Shown here piece after piece: positions 40,274 through 49,100 of a stretch of DNA of 64,000 nt. The position numbers and the translations under genes are program-made. Under the pieces are notes generated by a model. That model saw only the letters and a list, made by a program, of their open reading frames with translations, was not told the origin of the DNA and searched no databases. The stretch comes from Bacteroidales bacterium (GTDB taxonomy: Bacteria; Bacteroidota; Bacteroidia; Bacteroidales; Muribaculaceae). Within the stretch, counting starts at the first letter, position 1, and every line of letters starts with the position of its first letter. The stretch lies in NCBI GenBank assembly GCA_022009815.1, contig CP091725.1, positions 1,984,001 to 2,048,000 of the forward strand, in the 5' to 3' direction.

Positions 40274-40579
40274 TCACTCCAGCGGCTTGCGGTAGTTCGC
40301 TTCCAGCACCTCGCGCAGCCCCGTTTCCGGGTAAAGCACCTTCCCTCCCAAAAGTATGAAGGGCAACACGCGGTTGTTGCGGTATTCCTGCAAGGTGCGC
40401 CGGCTCACACGGAGCAGTTCCGACACCTCGCCGTCCGTCAGGTAACGTTCCCCGTCCAGCGGAGGACGGTAGCTTTCCAGAAATGCGGACAGCCATTTCG
40501 AGCCTTTGCGCATATCCTGCACCACAGAGGCTATCGGCTCGTCTTCCATCGTAAAAACATCGTTGTTCTCGTTCATCAT
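40274..40579 (-). CDS. Helix-turn-helix (excisionase-type) DNA-binding protein
   Basis: About 101 residues from ATG 40579 (MMNENNDVFTMEDEPIASVV). The C-terminal half is a MerR/excisionase-like winged helix: YLTDGEVSELLRVSRRTLQE then YRNNRVLPFILLGGKVLYPE. This type binds DNA as a recombination directionality or regulatory factor. It overlaps in direction with, and lies 31 bases behind, the second HTH gene, forming a minus-strand operon divergent from the excision module. The start at 40642 inside the preceding gene is less likely. Confidence 0.75.
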   Translation of the reverse strand: MMNENNDVFTMEDEPIASVVQDMRKGSKWLSAFLESYRPPLDGERYLTDGEVSELLRVSRRTLQEYRNNRVLPFILLGGKVLYPETGLREVLEANYRKPLE

Positions 40580-40610
40580 AACTTCGGATTCAGTGGGTGA
40601 ATAAATCAAA

Positions 40611-40912
40611 TCATCTGCCGTGCGGATAGAGCGTGCCGACAAGCGGTATCAGCCGCTTCACCTCCTCTGGCTTGTAATAGAACCTGCGGTTTATCTGCGA
40701 GTAGCCGATAAGCCGCCTGTCACGCAGCGTCTGCAACGTGCGCGGGCTTATTCTCAACTGCCCGCAGACCTCCTCGCCCGTGAGCCATCTTTCCATGCGC
40801 CCCGTGTCGCTTTTGCGCCTCAGGGCGGCGACCTTCTCCGAGAGTGCGCCGAATGCCGCCACCATCATCTCGAAAGTCTTTTTTTCTCGATAGACACTAT
40901 TTCCATATTCAT
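40611..40912 (-). CDS. Helix-turn-helix DNA-binding protein, frameshift in T-run 40879-40885
   Basis: About 100 residues. The better start is ATG 40912 (MNMEIVSIEKKK), which joins TFEMMVAAFGALSEKVAALR when one base is added to the A-run (T7 on the plus strand). The C-terminal part is an excisionase-type HTH, WLTGEEVCGQLRISPRTLQT, then LRDRRLIGYSQINRRFYY. A minus-strand -7 box TACCTTTG lies at 40931-40938, 18 bases before this start. The gene is first in the operon with the 40274 gene; both are likely regulators of element recombination or gene expression. Confidence 0.72.
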
Positions 40913-40930
40913 GTCATTTAGAGTTTGCCG

Positions 40931-40938
40931 CAAAGGTA
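40931..40938 (-). promoter_or_regulatory. -7 box for the minus-strand HTH operon
   Basis: The minus strand reads TACCTTTG 18 bases before ATG 40912, a perfect TAnnTTTG. Confidence 0.55.
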
Positions 40939-41033
40939 ACGAAACGGCATACAAGACGTATCGTTTTTCCGCTGAAAGGCTGCCTGTTGCGCCGTCTGTC
41001 CGGGTAATGGAGCCATCTTCCGCAAAAAAATCT

Positions 41034-41089
41034 TACGTGAGTCACGTAGTGAGTTGTTAAAGCCCCTTTTTGTTTATTGCCGAATTTTG
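41034..41089 (+). promoter_or_regulatory. Excision-operon promoter with palindrome, likely RteC site
   Basis: A perfect 15-bp palindrome TACGTGA-G-TCACGTA lies at 41034-41048. Downstream, GAATTTTG at 41082-41089 is a one-mismatch -7 box, which puts the palindrome about 50 bases before the start of transcription. In CTnDOT, RteC binds inverted half-sites upstream of the xis2c promoter and activates it; assignment to RteC here rests on position and symmetry only. Confidence 0.55.
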
Positions 41090-41117
41090 TCGCAGAAACA
41101 AAAAGAAAGGACTGAAC

Positions 41118-41480
41118 ATGAAAGTGATAACAATGGAAAGTTCCGCCTACAAGGAGATGATGGCGCAGATTGCGAACATCGCAGGGTACATCCGCGAGGC
41201 AAGGGACGAGAAGAAACGGAAGCGGGAAACCGAAGACAAGCTGCTTGACACGGCACAGGCGGCGAAGATGCTCAACGTGAGCAAGCGCACCATGCAGCGT
41301 ATGCGCACCGACCACCGTATCGAGTATGTGGTGGTACGCGGAAGCTGCCGCTACCGCCTTTCCGAGATACTGCGGCTATTGGAGGACAACACAGTAAGGA
41401 ACGAGGAAGGGACAATAGACACCCTGTTCCACAACCCCACGCTGCGCACGGGTGGCAAACCAAAAGGAAGGAGGACATAG
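41118..41480 (+). CDS. xis2c: Xis2c-type excision protein (HTH)
   Basis: A 120-residue basic protein. A charged helix (IREARDEKKRKRETEDKL) precedes an excisionase-type HTH: LLDTAQAAKMLNVSKRTMQR then MRTDHRIEYVVVRGSCRYRL. It is the first gene after the palindrome-bearing promoter and is followed after 3 bases by another HTH gene, orf3 and the topoisomerase gene, the order of the CTnDOT excision operon. Xis2c and Xis2d steer IntDOT toward excision. The symbol is assigned by position and domain type. Start ATG 41118 is supported by AAGGACTGAAC just before it. Confidence 0.72.
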   Translation: MKVITMESSAYKEMMAQIANIAGYIREARDEKKRKRETEDKLLDTAQAAKMLNVSKRTMQRMRTDHRIEYVVVRGSCRYRLSEILRLLEDNTVRNEEGTIDTLFHNPTLRTGGKPKGRRT

Positions 41481-41483
41481 GTC

Positions 41484-41835
41484 ATGGAACTGCTCACACG
41501 AAACAACTTCGAGGGCTGGATGCAGAAGCTGATGGAACGGCTCGACCGTCAGGACGAACTGCTGCTGGCGATGAAGGCTGAGGGGAAACAGCCCACTATC
41601 ACGGAAAGCATCCGCCTTTTTCGACAATCAGGATTTGTGCATGTTGCTCCAGATAAGCAAACGCACCCTCCAACGCTACCGCAGCGTAGGCGCATTGCCC
41701 TACAAGACGCTGGGCAAGAAGACCTATTACAGCGAGGAGGACGTGCTGACATTCCTTTCCAACCATATCAAGGACTTCAAAAAGGAAGATATAGCCTTCT
41801 ACAAGGCTCGTATCCATAATTTCTTTCATAAATAA
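41484..41835 (+). CDS. xis2d: Xis2d-type excision protein (HTH), frameshift near 41619
   Basis: The first frame gives MELLTRNNFEGWMQKLMERL and runs to ITESIRLF. The next register continues DNQDLCMLLQISKRTLQRYR and ends KARIHNFFHK at 41835. One T too many in the run 41618-41622 explains the break; this is one of the few insertions in the window. The joined protein is about 117 residues with an excisionase-like HTH. By position it is Xis2d, the partner of Xis2c, in the RteC-controlled operon. Confidence 0.72.
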
Positions 41836-41858
41836 CCCATTAAAAACATATTTTTCAG

Positions 41859-43431
41859 ATGGCAAAGAAAAAAGACGAAAAGGACGTGCTGGTAGTCCGT
41901 GACGAGAAGACAGGCGAGATCAGCGTGGTAGCCGGGCTGAACGCGGACGGCACACCCAAGCGCACCCCCGCAAAAGCGGAGAACGCGCAGAGTTTCCTGC
42001 AATTCGACCGACATGGCGACGTGCTGGACAACTTCTTCAAGAACTTCTTCCGGCAGTGCAAGGAACCCAGCCGCTTCGGTTTCTACCGCATTGCGGCAGA
42101 CCAAGCTGAAAATCTCTTAGAGGTGATGAAGCAACTGCTGAAAGACCCCGAAGCGAACAAGGAGCTGCTCGCCCCTCACAAGGTGGACACCTCCGACTAT
42201 GAGAAGAAGGTGCAGGAAGAGATGGCAGCACAACAGACAGAGAAACAAGAACCTCAAAAACAGGAGAACATGGAACAACGGAAAGAACAGCAACAGGACA
42301 AATCCGAACAGATGCAGGGCAAACGTGGCTACCAGCCCATCGACGAGAGTAAAATCAACTGGCAGGAGCTGGAGGACAGATGGGGCGTAAAGCGGGACAA
42401 CCTTGAAAAGTCCGGCGACCTTACGAAGATGCTCAACTATGGCAAGTCCGACTTGGTAAAGGTCAAACCGACCTTCGGCGGCGAATCATTCGAGCTGGAC
42501 GCCCGCCTCTCCTTCAAGAAGGACGGTGAGGGAAACATCAGCCTCGTGCCGCACTTCATCCGCAAGGAGCAGAAGCTCGACGAGTACAAGGAACACAAGT
42601 TCTCCGACGAAGACCGTAAGAACCTGCGCGAAACGGGCAACCTCGGCAGGGTCGTGGACCTCGTGGACAGGGAAACGGGCGAGATCATCCCCTCGTTCGT
42701 CAGCATCGACCGCAAGACGAACGAAATCACGGATGTCCCGGCCAGCAAGGTGCGCATACCGGAGCGCATCGGCAAGACGGAAATCACCAAGCAGGAGCAG
42801 GGCATGCTGCGTGCCGGGCTACCCGTGCGCGACAAGCTCATCGAGCGCAAGGACGGCAGGAAGTTCGTCACCACCCTGCAAGTGAACGTGGAGCAGCGCG
42901 GCGTGGAGTTCGTGCCGGGAACCGGCAGGTCGCCCCGTACCGCCCAAACGCAGGAAACGAAGAACAACCCCGCACAAGGACAGGCGCAGGGTACGGAGAA
43001 TGCCGGGGGCACGAACAAGGAGCAACGCCGCAACACGTGGACGAACGCCGACGGCAGCATCCGCCCCATCAGCAAATGGAGCGGCGTGGACTTCACCGAA
43101 CAGCAGAAAGCCGACTACGTGGCGGGCAAAGCCGTGAAACTGGAGAACGTGACCGACAAGCAGGGCTTCCACGCCACGATGTACATCAAGTTCAACCCGG
43201 AGAAGGGACGCCCGTACCGCTACGACACGAACCCTGACAATGCACAGCAGGTTGCTCCGTCCAACGAGAGCCGCACGCAGGTGGCGGTGAACAACGATGG
43301 CAAGACCAACGAGGCTACAAAGAATCTGAGAGAGCCGTTGCAGAAAGGTCAGACCAACCCGAAGGACGCCCGCCAGCAACAGCAGCAGGAGAAGCCGCAG
43401 AAGAAAAACGGGCAAGGGCATGAAAATGTAA
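41859..43431 (+). CDS. Orf3 of the excision operon (DUF3945/DUF4099-type protein)
   Basis: About 524 residues, soluble and highly charged. A conserved N-terminal domain (SFLQFDRHGDVLDNFFKNFF) is followed by a Gln/Glu-rich linker (residues ~120-150). A DUF4099-type domain (YQPIDESKINWQELEDRWGV) and repeated DUF3945-type modules come next (VPHFIRKEQKLDEYKEHKFS and the later WSGVDFTEQQKADYVAGKA). The frame as read runs on into the topoisomerase gene, but removing one A from the run at 43403-43407 gives a natural end, GKGMKM and stop at 43429-43431. In CTnDOT orf3 is cotranscribed with xis2c, xis2d and exc; its role is unclear. Confidence 0.78.
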
Positions 43432-43494
43432 TCCCGTGTCCGCCACTGAATCCAAAAATTAAAATCCAAAGTATCAACAAAAAAAGAAGAAGAC

Positions 43495-45582
43495 ATGAAG
43501 ACAATCATTGCAGAAAAGCCCTCCGTGGCACGCGAAATCGCCCGCATCGTGGGCGCGACAAAGAGAGAGGAAGGATATTTCGAGGGAGGCGGTTATGCCG
43601 TGACATGGGCATTCGGACACCTCGTTCAGCTTGCCATGCCCGACGGCTACGGCGTGCGCGGATTTGTCCGTGACAACCTCCCGATTATTCCCGACACATT
43701 CACGCTCGTCCCCCGTCAGGTCAGGACGGAGAAAGGTTACAAGCCCGACAGCGGCGTGGTGTCGCAGATAAAAGTCATCAAAAGACTGTTCGACACAAGC
43801 GAACATATCATCGTGGCGACCGATGCCGGACGCGAGGGTGAGCTTATCTTCCGCTACCTCTACCATTATACCGGATGCACCACCCCGTTCGTCCGCCTCT
43901 GGATAAGCTCGCTTACAGATAAGGCTATCCGCGAGGGACTGCGCAACCTCGAAGCGGGCGGCAAATACGACAACCTCTATCTTGCCGCCAAAGCAAGGAG
44001 CGAATCAGACTGGCTTGTGGGCATCAACGGCACGCAGGCACTTTCCATCGCCGCCGGACACGGCACATATTCCGTCGGACGGGTGCAGACACCTACATTG
44101 GCGATGGTGTGCGCACGCTATTGGGAGAACCGCCGCTTTAGCCCCGAAGCCTTCTGGCAGCTCCATATCGCGACGGACGGCTGCGATGAAGGAACGGTGA
44201 AGTTTTCATCTTCCGAAAAATGGAAAGAGAAAGAGCCCGCGACGGAACTGTATAATAAGGTGAAGTCGGCAGGCACAGCCACTGTCACGAAAGCCGAGCG
44301 CAAGGAGAAGACGGAGGAAACTCCCTTGCTCTACGACCTGACCACGCTCCAGAAGGAAGCCAACGCCAAGCACGGCTTCACGGCGGAACAGACGCTTGAA
44401 ATCGCGCAGAAGCTCTACGAGAAGAAGCTCATCACCTATCCGAGAACCGGAAGCCGCTACATTCCCGAAGACGTGTTCGCCGAAATCCCCAAACTGCTCG
44501 CTTTCATCGGCACACAGCCCGAATGGAAAGACAAGGTGCGGGCAAAAGCCGCCCCGACACGCCGCAGCGTGGACGACGGCAAGGTGACAGACCACCATGC
44601 CCTGCTCGTCACGGGTGAGAAACCGCTCTTCCTCTCCAAAGAGGACAATACCATCTATCAGATGATTGCCGGGCGCATGGTCGAGGCATTCTCTGAGAAA
44701 TGCGTCAAGGATGTGACCACTGTCACGGCGGAATGTGCCGGAGTGGAGTTTACCGTAAAAGGCAGCGTCGTGAAGCAAACCGGATGGCGTGCCGTCTATG
44801 GCGAGGAAAAAGAGGAAATTACCATCCCCGGCTGGCAGGAAGGCGACACGCTGACACCGAAAGGCTCGTCCATTACCGAAGGAAAGACCAAACCCAAGCC
44901 GCTGCATACCGAAGCCACCCTGCTCTCGGCAATGGAAACGGCGGGCAAGGAAATTGAGGACGACGCACTGCGGCAGGCGATGAAGGACTGTGGCATCGGT
45001 ACTCCCGCCACACGCGCCTCCATCATCGAAACGCTTTTCAAGCGCGGTTACATGGAACGCTGCAAGAAGTCGCTTGTTCCCACCGAAAAAGGACTTGCCC
45101 TCAATTCCGTCGTCAAGACGATGCGCATCGCCGATGTTGCCATGACGGGCGAATGGGAAAAGGAGCTGGCGCGTATCGAGCGCGGGGAGCTGCCAGCCGA
45201 CACCTTCCGCAGGGAGATAGAGGCGTACACACGCGAAATCACCTCCGAACTGCTCTCGTGCGACAAACTGTTCTCCCGCAGGGATTCCGGCTGCAAGTGT
45301 CCCAAGTGTGGGACGGGCAACATGCAGTTCTACGGCAAGGTGGTACGCTGCGACAACGCGGAGTGTGGGCTGCCCGTGTTCCGCCTAAAAGCGAACCGCA
45401 CCCTTTCCGACGACGAGATCAAAGAACTGCTCACCGACGGGCATACGAAGCTGCTCAAAGGCTTCAAGAGCAAGCAGGGCAAGAGCTTCGACGCCATAGT
45501 CGCCTTTGACGGGGACTATAACACGACTTTCGTGTTCCCCGAAAGGAAAACGAGCAGGAAATTTTCAGGACGGAAGAAATAG
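43495..45582 (+). CDS. topB: Topoisomerase III, Exc protein of the element
   Basis: A 695-residue type IA DNA topoisomerase. The TOPRIM domain has IIAEKPSVAREIA and the acidic triad region ATDAGREGELIFRYL. The active-site Tyr is in LITYPRTGSRYI (about residue 319). A C-terminal zinc-finger region CPKCGTGNM...CDNAECGLPVF and a basic tail end the protein. In CTnDOT the equivalent gene is exc, which has topoisomerase activity and supports excision in vivo. Start ATG 43495 gives MKTIIAEKPSVAREIA, the usual N-terminus. The frame is intact. A hairpin terminator follows within the leader of the next gene. Confidence 0.93.
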   Translation: MKTIIAEKPSVAREIARIVGATKREEGYFEGGGYAVTWAFGHLVQLAMPDGYGVRGFVRDNLPIIPDTFTLVPRQVRTEKGYKPDSGVVSQIKVIKRLFDTSEHIIVATDAGREGELIFRYLYHYTGCTTPFVRLWISSLTDKAIREGLRNLEAGGKYDNLYLAAKARSESDWLVGINGTQALSIAAGHGTYSVGRVQTPTLAMVCARYWENRRFSPEAFWQLHIATDGCDEGTVKFSSSEKWKEKEPATELYNKVKSAGTATVTKAERKEKTEETPLLYDLTTLQKEANAKHGFTAEQTLEIAQKLYEKKLITYPRTGSRYIPEDVFAEIPKLLAFIGTQPEWKDKVRAKAAPTRRSVDDGKVTDHHALLVTGEKPLFLSKEDNTIYQMIAGRMVEAFSEKCVKDVTTVTAECAGVEFTVKGSVVKQTGWRAVYGEEKEEITIPGWQEGDTLTPKGSSITEGKTKPKPLHTEATLLSAMETAGKEIEDDALRQAMKDCGIGTPATRASIIETLFKRGYMERCKKSLVPTEKGLALNSVVKTMRIADVAMTGEWEKELARIERGELPADTFRREIEAYTREITSELLSCDKLFSRRDSGCKCPKCGTGNMQFYGKVVRCDNAECGLPVFRLKANRTLSDDEIKELLTDGHTKLLKGFKSKQGKSFDAIVAFDGDYNTTFVFPERKTSRKFSGRKK

Positions 45583-45585
45583 TAT

Positions 45586-45744
45586 TAACTTTGCCACTGG
45601 TTCAGAGTAATGAATTGTTCTTCGATATCGGATTACACTCATACTTTGGATTTAGTGGTGGCACTCGGAGGGATACCGAGTGCCTTTCTTTCTCCTTTCC
45701 AGACGATTATCCCCGTCATTACCAATCCACTAAATTCCAAAGTA
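45586..45744 (+). promoter_or_regulatory. Leader with promoter box, terminator and overlapping inverted repeat before DUF1896
   Basis: TAACTTTG at 45586-45593 is a perfect -7 box. It is followed by a hairpin with arms GGCACTCGG (45660-45668) and CCGAGTGCC (45676-45684) and a TTTCTTTC tract, a probable intrinsic terminator. An outer inverted repeat flanks it: CTTTGGATTTAGTGG at 45644-45658 and CCACTAAATTCCAAAG at about 45728-45743, matching except for one A. The gene starts at 45745. The layout suggests transcript attenuation in addition to ending exc transcripts. Confidence 0.6.
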
Positions 45745-46197
45745 ATGAACAACAAGAAGAAAAACGAGGGTCAGACCGACTTTTCCTATTACGGTCTGTA
45801 CCTGCTGGACTACCTCCGCACAAACAAGTTTGAACAGGCTTCCGACGATGCCTTCATCCGGGAGCGTGCCGACCGTGCCGCCGAAACGTATGAGCGTTCG
45901 CGGCTCGAAGGCTATCCGCCCGAAGGGGCGCAGGAGTTGGCGATGGACACGCTCCTGCGGGGGCTTCGCTATTCCAAGTACGCCATCCTCCGCGAAGTCG
46001 TGGAAAACGAGTTTGCCGGTGAAGTGCCGGAAAAGAAACGCGAAGCCTTCATCCGAAAACTGCTGCCGCCTGTCGGTAATGTATTCTCCGTCTATGACCT
46101 TTCGGACGACAACTTCGCCCTGTCGCCCGAATACGACCTGCTCTATACGGAGCTGACGGGAGCCGTCGTCCTTTATATCGACGAGTATGGCGTTTAA
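45745..46197 (+). CDS. DUF1896 family protein of conjugative elements
   Basis: A 150-residue soluble protein. FSYYGLYLLDYLRTNKFEQA and FIRERADRAAETYERSRLEG are the DUF1896 pattern, and AMDTLLRGLRYSKYAILREV is the central helix. The family is confined to Bacteroidetes mobile elements and has no known function. ATG 45745 is preferred because the longer frame from 45610 would run through the terminator hairpin. Its last 11 bases overlap the start of the methylase/helicase gene, so the two are translated together. Confidence 0.82.
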   Translation: MNNKKKNEGQTDFSYYGLYLLDYLRTNKFEQASDDAFIRERADRAAETYERSRLEGYPPEGAQELAMDTLLRGLRYSKYAILREVVENEFAGEVPEKKREAFIRKLLPPVGNVFSVYDLSDDNFALSPEYDLLYTELTGAVVLYIDEYGV

Positions 46198-49100
46198 CCG
46201 CAAACAACGGCTGCGGGACAACATCGAGGCGATACGGACGGCATTCATCCTTGAGAGGGAACGGAGGACGGCAACCGCCGAGGAACAAGCCATACTTCGG
46301 AAGTATTGCGGTTTCGGCGGGTTGAAGTGCATACTGAACCCGGCAAAGGAACTGACGGATGCCGTGCATTGGGCGAAATCTGACCTCGAACTGTTCGCCC
46401 CGACGGTGGAGCTGTACAGGCTGGTGCGTGAACACAGCAAGGACGAAACGGAGTACAAGCGGTACGTGGATGCCATGAAGCAGTCCGTGCTGACCGCTTT
46501 CTACACCCCGCCGGAGATAACCGGCACTATCGCGGATGTACTGCATGAACACGGCATACGTCCCGACCGTGTGCTGGAGCCGTCGGCGGGCGTGGGCGCA
46601 TTCGTGGATGCCGTGCTGGAAAACAAGCCGGACGCGGACATCATGGCTTTCGAGAAAGACCTGATGACGGGCAAGATATTGGGACACCTGCATCCCGACC
46701 AAAAGGTAAGGGTGCAGGGATTCGAGAAGATAGAGAAGCCCTTCACGGACTATTTCGATCTGGCAATATCGAACATCCCGTTCGGTGACGTGGCTGTGTT
46801 CGACCCGGAGTTTACGGGAAGCCAAGACCCCGCAAGGCGTTCCGCACCGAAGGCAATACACAACTATTTCTTCCTGAAAAGCCTTGACGCGGTGCGTGAG
46901 GGCGGCATCGTGGCGTTCATCACCTCGCAGGGGGTGCTGGACGCACCGTCCAACGCACCCATACGCGAGTATATGATGCGTAATGCCAATCTGGTGGGTG
47001 TCGCACGCCTGCCGAACAACCTTTTCACGGACAACGCGGGTACGGAAGTGGGCAGCGACCTTATTATCCTTCAAAAGAACAGCGGCAAGAATGGGGAGCT
47101 GTATTATAACGAGAAACTTTTCATGCAGACCGAACAGACCCCTATCGGCACTTCTGTAAACGGGTATGTATGGAGCATCAGTTCTCTTTCCAATACAGAT
47201 TTAATCAGAGGCACAGACCCTTATGGCAAACCTGCCTATCAACTTATACACCGGGGCGGCATCGGACAAATGGCGGATGACTTGCGGGAACATCTGAATA
47301 TTGAGTTACCCCAGTTAGACATAGAACTATATGAAATGCACAACCTGCATCCGGCACAGGTAAAAAACACAGTGACGGAACCCATTTTCACACCGGTTGT
47401 CACTCCTGAAATACAGCCTCTTACAGAAATGGCAGTGAAGCCCGAAGCGGTAACACCGCAGCCGGAGGAAGAAAAGCCGGAGATAGAGCCGCGCCGCCCC
47501 GATTATTCAGCAGGCGTGCAGCTCTCCCTGCTCGACCTCTGGGGCATGACCGAGGAGGTACGCAAGCAGGAAGCACCCTCCAAGAAGAAAAAGACGGCGA
47601 AAAAGGAAAGCCCGGCAAGACGTATGCCTCCCAAACCGCAGGCGCAGGTTACGCCGAAGGTTACGACCGCACCGCCGCCGTCTGCCGCACCGCTGACGGA
47701 GAACAGGGACAGCCAAGAAACAAAGCCGGTGAGTGTCGCAGCCAAAGCCGATCCGGATGATATTTACGCCACTTTGGATTGGGATACCAACCCGCCCATC
47801 AACGGCTTCTATGAAATGATGATGGACCTCACGCCGGAGCGACGCAAGGAGCTTCGCAGGCTGGCGGCACAGCATCAGGAGAAACGGCAGCATGTCACGG
47901 GCGTGAAAGCCGCACCGGAGCAGGAAACACGGCGACCCAAACACAGCCGGAAATTGCCGCCAATCCTGCCGCTCCCGCAACGGAAACGGCTGCAACCTCC
48001 CTTTTCCCCGAAATGGAAGCGGAAAAACCGAAGGAGGAACCTCTCTACCTTTCTCCCCGTCCGTTCAACGGTCTGCTGGAGCCGCACTACCGTGACGGCT
48101 CTATGGTACTGGATGCGTCACGCAATCTCGGCTATTTGAAAGACCTCACGCTTTACGGCGCGACATTCCAACCGCTTGACCTGACCGGCTACCAGAAGGA
48201 GAAAGCGATGTTGTATGTGTCACTCCGTGATTCATACGAGCGGCTTTACCGCTACGAGGCGGAGTACCACGATGAAGGGTCTGCGCAACGCGGAGCGTTG
48301 AACACCTGCTACGATGAGTTTGTCATGCGCTACGGCAACCTCAACGCCAAGCAGAACGTGAAACTGGTGATGATGGATGCAGGAGGACGCGACATCCTTT
48401 CGCTGGAACGGGCGGAGGACGGCAGGTTCGTCAAGGCGGATATTTTCGAGCGTCCCGTTTCTTTCTCGGTGGAGAGCCATGCCAACGTCAGCTCTCCCGA
48501 AGAGGCGTTATCCGCATCGCTCAACAAGTTCGGCACGGTCAATCTTGATTATATGCGGGAGATAACCGACAGCACGGAGGAGGGATTGCTTGACGCCCTC
48601 AAAGGACGCATCTTCTACAACCCGCTCGTAACCGGTTACGAGATAAAGGACAGGTTCATCGCCGGGAACGTGATAGAGAAGGCGGAGCGCATCAAGGCAT
48701 GGATGGGCGACAACCCTGAAAACGGACGTATGCCGGAAGTGAAGCAGGCGTTGGAGGCTCTGAAAGAAGCCGAGCCGCAACGCATCTCCTTTGAGGACCT
48801 TGACTTCAACTTCGGGGAACGCTGGATTCCGACGGGCGTGTACGCTGCTTATATGAGCCACCTTTTCGACACGGACGTGAAAATCGCCTACTCCGCAAGC
48901 ATGGACGAGTTTTCGGTGGCGTGCGGCTACCGCACCATGAAAATCACGGACGAGTTTTTAGTGAAGGGCTATTACCGGAACTATGACGGCATGCACCTTC
49001 TGAAACACGCCCTGCACAACACCTGCCCTGACATGATGAAGTCCATCGGCAAGGACGAGCATGGCAACGACATCAAGATGCGCGACAGCGAGGGAATACA

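Noticed and set aside
40274..40912. The minus-strand HTH pair as the xis2c/xis2d genes.
   Set aside because: The CTnDOT order is xis2c-xis2d-orf3-exc in one direction, which fits the plus-strand pair at 41118 and 41484.
43432..43673. Extension of the orf3 reading frame into the topoisomerase gene (a 604-residue protein).
   Set aside because: The extra residues come from an out-of-frame reading of topB; removing one A at 43403-43407 gives a natural stop at 43431 before topB starts.
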